A stretch of 7,637 nt of DNA from Chlamydiota bacterium. GTDB lineage: Bacteria; Chlamydiota; Chlamydiia; Chlamydiales; Waddliaceae. The stretch is from assembly GCA_011065005.1 (NCBI GenBank), contig JAAKFP010000112.1:1-7637 (forward strand), in the 5' to 3' direction. A program made the position numbers and the translations under genes. Below are positions 5,481 to 7,637 of the stretch, piece by piece. The notes beneath the pieces are model-generated. The model was not told the origin of the DNA. It did no database searches and was given only the letters and a program-made list of their open reading frames with translations. Every line of letters begins with the position of its first letter. The stretch's first letter is position 1.

Positions 5481-7547
5481 ATGGTTGGCCCGATTAAAAA
5501 ACCAGGTGATATTCCTCCTTTGGGGGAGACGGGTGCTGTTGAAAGAAAAAGCGCTGGAAAAATGGAACAGGGTATCTCAGATGAAGATACCATGGACAGA
5601 CTTTTTGCGCTGGTTCAGAGTGTTCAAGCTTTCAATCCAGAAGAAAAAGAAGCGAAATATAAATACCTAATATCAGATAAGAATAGAAAAATTAGGCTGA
5701 TTAAAGAAAATCTATCAGAATTTATCAAAACTCCTGAAAAGGAAGACCTAGTAAAGAGAATTAATGCGATCACCGATTTAGGGTACATGAGAATACGGAA
5801 ATTAGTTGGCGATAAAGAAAAAAGAGAAGAGTTATACTCGATGTTTTTCGAGCCTTCATTGAAAAAGCCACCTCCTTCTAACACTTCAACAAGAGAAAGA
5901 CCTAAATTAGAAAGAGGAAGGTGCGAAAGGAAGATCGCGTACACACCTGCAATATTACCACCCTCTGTGTCAGGGGACCGCACACCTGTCCAGACAGAAA
6001 TGTTAAAACAAGCAAAGCAAAGGGCCGAATTCCATAAAGATACGTATAGAATACAGGCTCTGTCTAAGTTAGGCAGCAAGGTAATCAAGAGTGAAAAATA
6101 CGATGATCAACTAGCGGCTTTAAATGCACTGAAAATGTTTATTCGGAATTCCAGTCCAACACGGAATTTCGATGGTTCTAACATGGGCAAGCTGAAACGC
6201 CTGGAGGAATCTCTGGGTTGGGAAAGACCCTGGGATCTCCCACGAGACACTCAAGAGGAGAGCTATATAAGAAAGAGGGACCTTGTTGAAAGAAAAATAC
6301 ATGGGTACAGCGATATTCCTTATGCCGAAGAGGGGTTTGCAGCCAACCGACCCGTATACATGGGGATTAATCCAGGTAACGGTCCTCGCGGAGCCGCTCC
6401 CGGTTATGGTGGATCTTACTTCGTAGCTAAAAGGGATGTTTACCGTAAGTCAACTCTTACTGCTGGAGATACTTTTAGTGAGAAGTTCATTGAAGGACGC
6501 GTGCCAGCGGCTACTATAGATACCTTGGAGATCGTTATCGCTAACATGGAAGTCGAAGATCTTAAGGAGTTGTATCTGATGGCCACAGATCAAAAGCCCC
6601 CCAAACCCCTGAAAGATAACAGGTACATAGAGGTTCAGATAGCCAACCTGAAGTGGTCTGACTACGAAAAAATTGTTCTAGACCGCAAGGAGGTGCCTGT
6701 GGGAAGTGAGGCGGAGCGGCGATGGGAAGCTATGGCTGCAAAGCATGGATTTAGATTGGAATTTTTCGATAGTAAGGGATGGGAACAGGCGATTTTGAAA
6801 GGGAATTTAGCTCAAGCTAATAGAGAACAAGGTCCTCTGACTAAAAGCGAAGAAAGCCGTTCTTCTAGGAAACAGCCTTCAAATCCCACCAAGCTGAACG
6901 TCGATTACTTTATGATAGCTTTAGGTCTGGCTATTGACAAAAGTAAGGATGGAAACATTAGCCAGAATGAATTGAGAGAGATGTGTAAGGCTTACGGAGA
7001 AATTGTCAATCCAGCGACAAGTGTAGGGAAACCGGAAATGACCAGCGAATCAACAGAGGACGATTCCGAGAAAAAACCAATCCTCATGTTATTTTACCAG
7101 CTTCTTGAAGCTGCCAAGCCCTATGGAGAGAAATATAACAAATCAATCGTAAATTTTATTAGTGAGAATTCCGTTAAATTTCGTAGTTATGTTGACTCTT
7201 TGCCAGAGGAGGAGGATATAACAAAGGCAGAGCAGGCACGAGCAATCAAGAAAGGAAAAAAGCCAAGCAAAAAAGAAGAGAAGAAGCTCGAAGAGAAGGT
7301 AGAAACCATCCGAGCACAAGCAATGCTGAAGAAGCGAATCAAGAGTTGCGCTTCAAACTTTAGTGATTTTGGTCATGTTCCGGTGACGTTTACAGGAAAA
7401 TGGTCTATTTTGGTTGGAGATTTTAAGAAGGCGCTGGACAAAAGAGACCATGCTGGGATGTTGAAACACGCCAAAGCGATGTATAAAGAACAGGAACTCT
7501 TTTGTGAGCGTATGAACCTAGAAAACGCAGTTGAAAATGATCTATAA
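5481..7547 (+). CDS. Large effector-like protein with a DUF3626-resembling core and an EF-hand loop
   Basis: I do not know a characterised homologue. The 688 residues are hydrophilic with no signal peptide or membrane helix. Residues about 33-125 and 167-250 are charged and helical. Residues about 267-435 resemble my recollection of DUF3626 proteins: VERKIHGYSD, then RPVYMGINPGNGPRGAAPGY (290-309), GGSYFV, KSTLTAGDTF (323-332), RYIEVQIANLKWSDYEKIV (381-399) and KHGFRLEFF. Residues 486-497 (DKSKDGNISQNE) are a canonical EF-hand calcium loop with Asp1, Ser3, Asp5, Gly6, Ile8 and Glu12. Residues 586-608 are lysine-rich. The helical C-terminal region ends at 688. It has its own strong promoter, a good ribosome-binding site and no close co-directional partner, so it is likely monocistronic. 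A secreted effector or toxin acting in the host is a reasonable inference. Direct evidence for secretion is absent. Confidence 0.7.
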   Translation: MVGPIKKPGDIPPLGETGAVERKSAGKMEQGISDEDTMDRLFALVQSVQAFNPEEKEAKYKYLISDKNRKIRLIKENLSEFIKTPEKEDLVKRINAITDLGYMRIRKLVGDKEKREELYSMFFEPSLKKPPPSNTSTRERPKLERGRCERKIAYTPAILPPSVSGDRTPVQTEMLKQAKQRAEFHKDTYRIQALSKLGSKVIKSEKYDDQLAALNALKMFIRNSSPTRNFDGSNMGKLKRLEESLGWERPWDLPRDTQEESYIRKRDLVERKIHGYSDIPYAEEGFAANRPVYMGINPGNGPRGAAPGYGGSYFVAKRDVYRKSTLTAGDTFSEKFIEGRVPAATIDTLEIVIANMEVEDLKELYLMATDQKPPKPLKDNRYIEVQIANLKWSDYEKIVLDRKEVPVGSEAERRWEAMAAKHGFRLEFFDSKGWEQAILKGNLAQANREQGPLTKSEESRSSRKQPSNPTKLNVDYFMIALGLAIDKSKDGNISQNELREMCKAYGEIVNPATSVGKPEMTSESTEDDSEKKPILMLFYQLLEAAKPYGEKYNKSIVNFISENSVKFRSYVDSLPEEEDITKAEQARAIKKGKKPSKKEEKKLEEKVETIRAQAMLKKRIKSCASNFSDFGHVPVTFTGKWSILVGDFKKALDKRDHAGMLKHAKAMYKEQELFCERMNLENAVENDL
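6918..6995 (+). other. EF-hand motif within the 688-residue protein
   Basis: These bases encode residues about 480-505. Helix E (ALGLAI) leads into the 12-residue loop DKSKDGNISQNE (486-497, bases 6936-6971) and helix F (LREMCKAYG). All coordinating positions fit the EF-hand consensus, including the central glycine, the hydrophobic position 8 and the bidentate Glu12. I see no second paired loop nearby, so it would be a single hand. Confidence 0.65.
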
Positions 7548-7563
7548 GTGCAAGATTTTGGTT

Positions 7564-7631
7564 CATAACCGCTTACAATGGAGGGTCACATTCCCATACG
7601 GTGAAGGGGCCCTCCATTGTAAGCGGTTGTG
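7564..7631. repeat. Perfect 19-bp inverted repeat downstream of the 688-residue protein
   Basis: AACCGCTTACAATGGAGGG (7567-7585) and CCCTCCATTGTAAGCGGTT (7610-7628) are exact reverse complements. The stem extends outward by T-G, A-T and C-G (7564-7566 with 7629-7631). Inside, TCAC 7586-7589 can pair with GTGA 7601-7604. It begins 19 nt after the stop codon. No T-run follows (GTGGGACAA), so it is not a standard intrinsic terminator. It may stabilise the mRNA 3' end, form a cruciform, or be a palindromic element or transposon terminus cut by the window edge. Confidence 0.75.
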
Positions 7632-7637
7632 GGACAA

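Noticed and set aside
7567..7628. Classical Rho-independent terminator for the 688-residue gene
   Set aside because: The stem is strong but is followed by GTGGGACAA, with no run of T, and the loop is 24 nt. It is kept as an inverted repeat.

Overview
The window reads as a chromosomal segment of a Gram-negative bacterium, most likely an environmental member of the Chlamydiota (a Parachlamydia/Waddlia/Simkania-type amoeba symbiont). That assignment is inference. It rests on a HemB whose N-terminal half resembles chlamydial HemB as I remember it, a large charged effector-like protein with no signal peptide or membrane segment, intergenic repeats, and a moderately AT-rich composition. A database search would be needed to fix the taxon.

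Layout. Bases 1-140 are an open but not obviously protein-like stretch with a small GGAGG/CCTCC hairpin, joined in frame to a seven-bladed beta-propeller-like protein (141-1157, +) whose 5' end looks truncated. It is followed after 33 nt by mutY (1191-2234, +), the adenine glycosylase of 8-oxoguanine repair. The 385-nt convergent intergenic region 2235-2619 holds a dispersed-repeat copy, an imperfect inverted repeat, a 114-nt long palindrome that can act as a two-way terminator, and a small hairpin. On the minus strand a Bcp-type peroxiredoxin (3403-3999) and a GT2 glycosyltransferase (2620-3363) form a likely two-gene operon. The 265-nt divergent region between bcp and hemB holds a second copy of the same dispersed repeat. 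hemB (4265-5293, +) encodes a cysteine-poor, Mg-type porphobilinogen synthase.

The last gene (5481-7547, +) is monocistronic. It has the best promoter in the window, an extended -10 with a perfect TATAAT. Its 688-residue product appears to combine a region resembling the DUF3626 family, a textbook single EF-hand loop and a lysine-rich tail segment. Nineteen nt after its stop lies a perfect 19-bp inverted repeat without a T-tract.

How the genes fit together: mutY and bcp are both oxidative-damage functions and hemB is haem biosynthesis, but they are not arranged as one operon, so any shared control is speculation. The points most worth following up are the 688-residue DUF3626/EF-hand protein, the intergenic repeats and palindromes, and the apparently interrupted propeller gene at the left edge.
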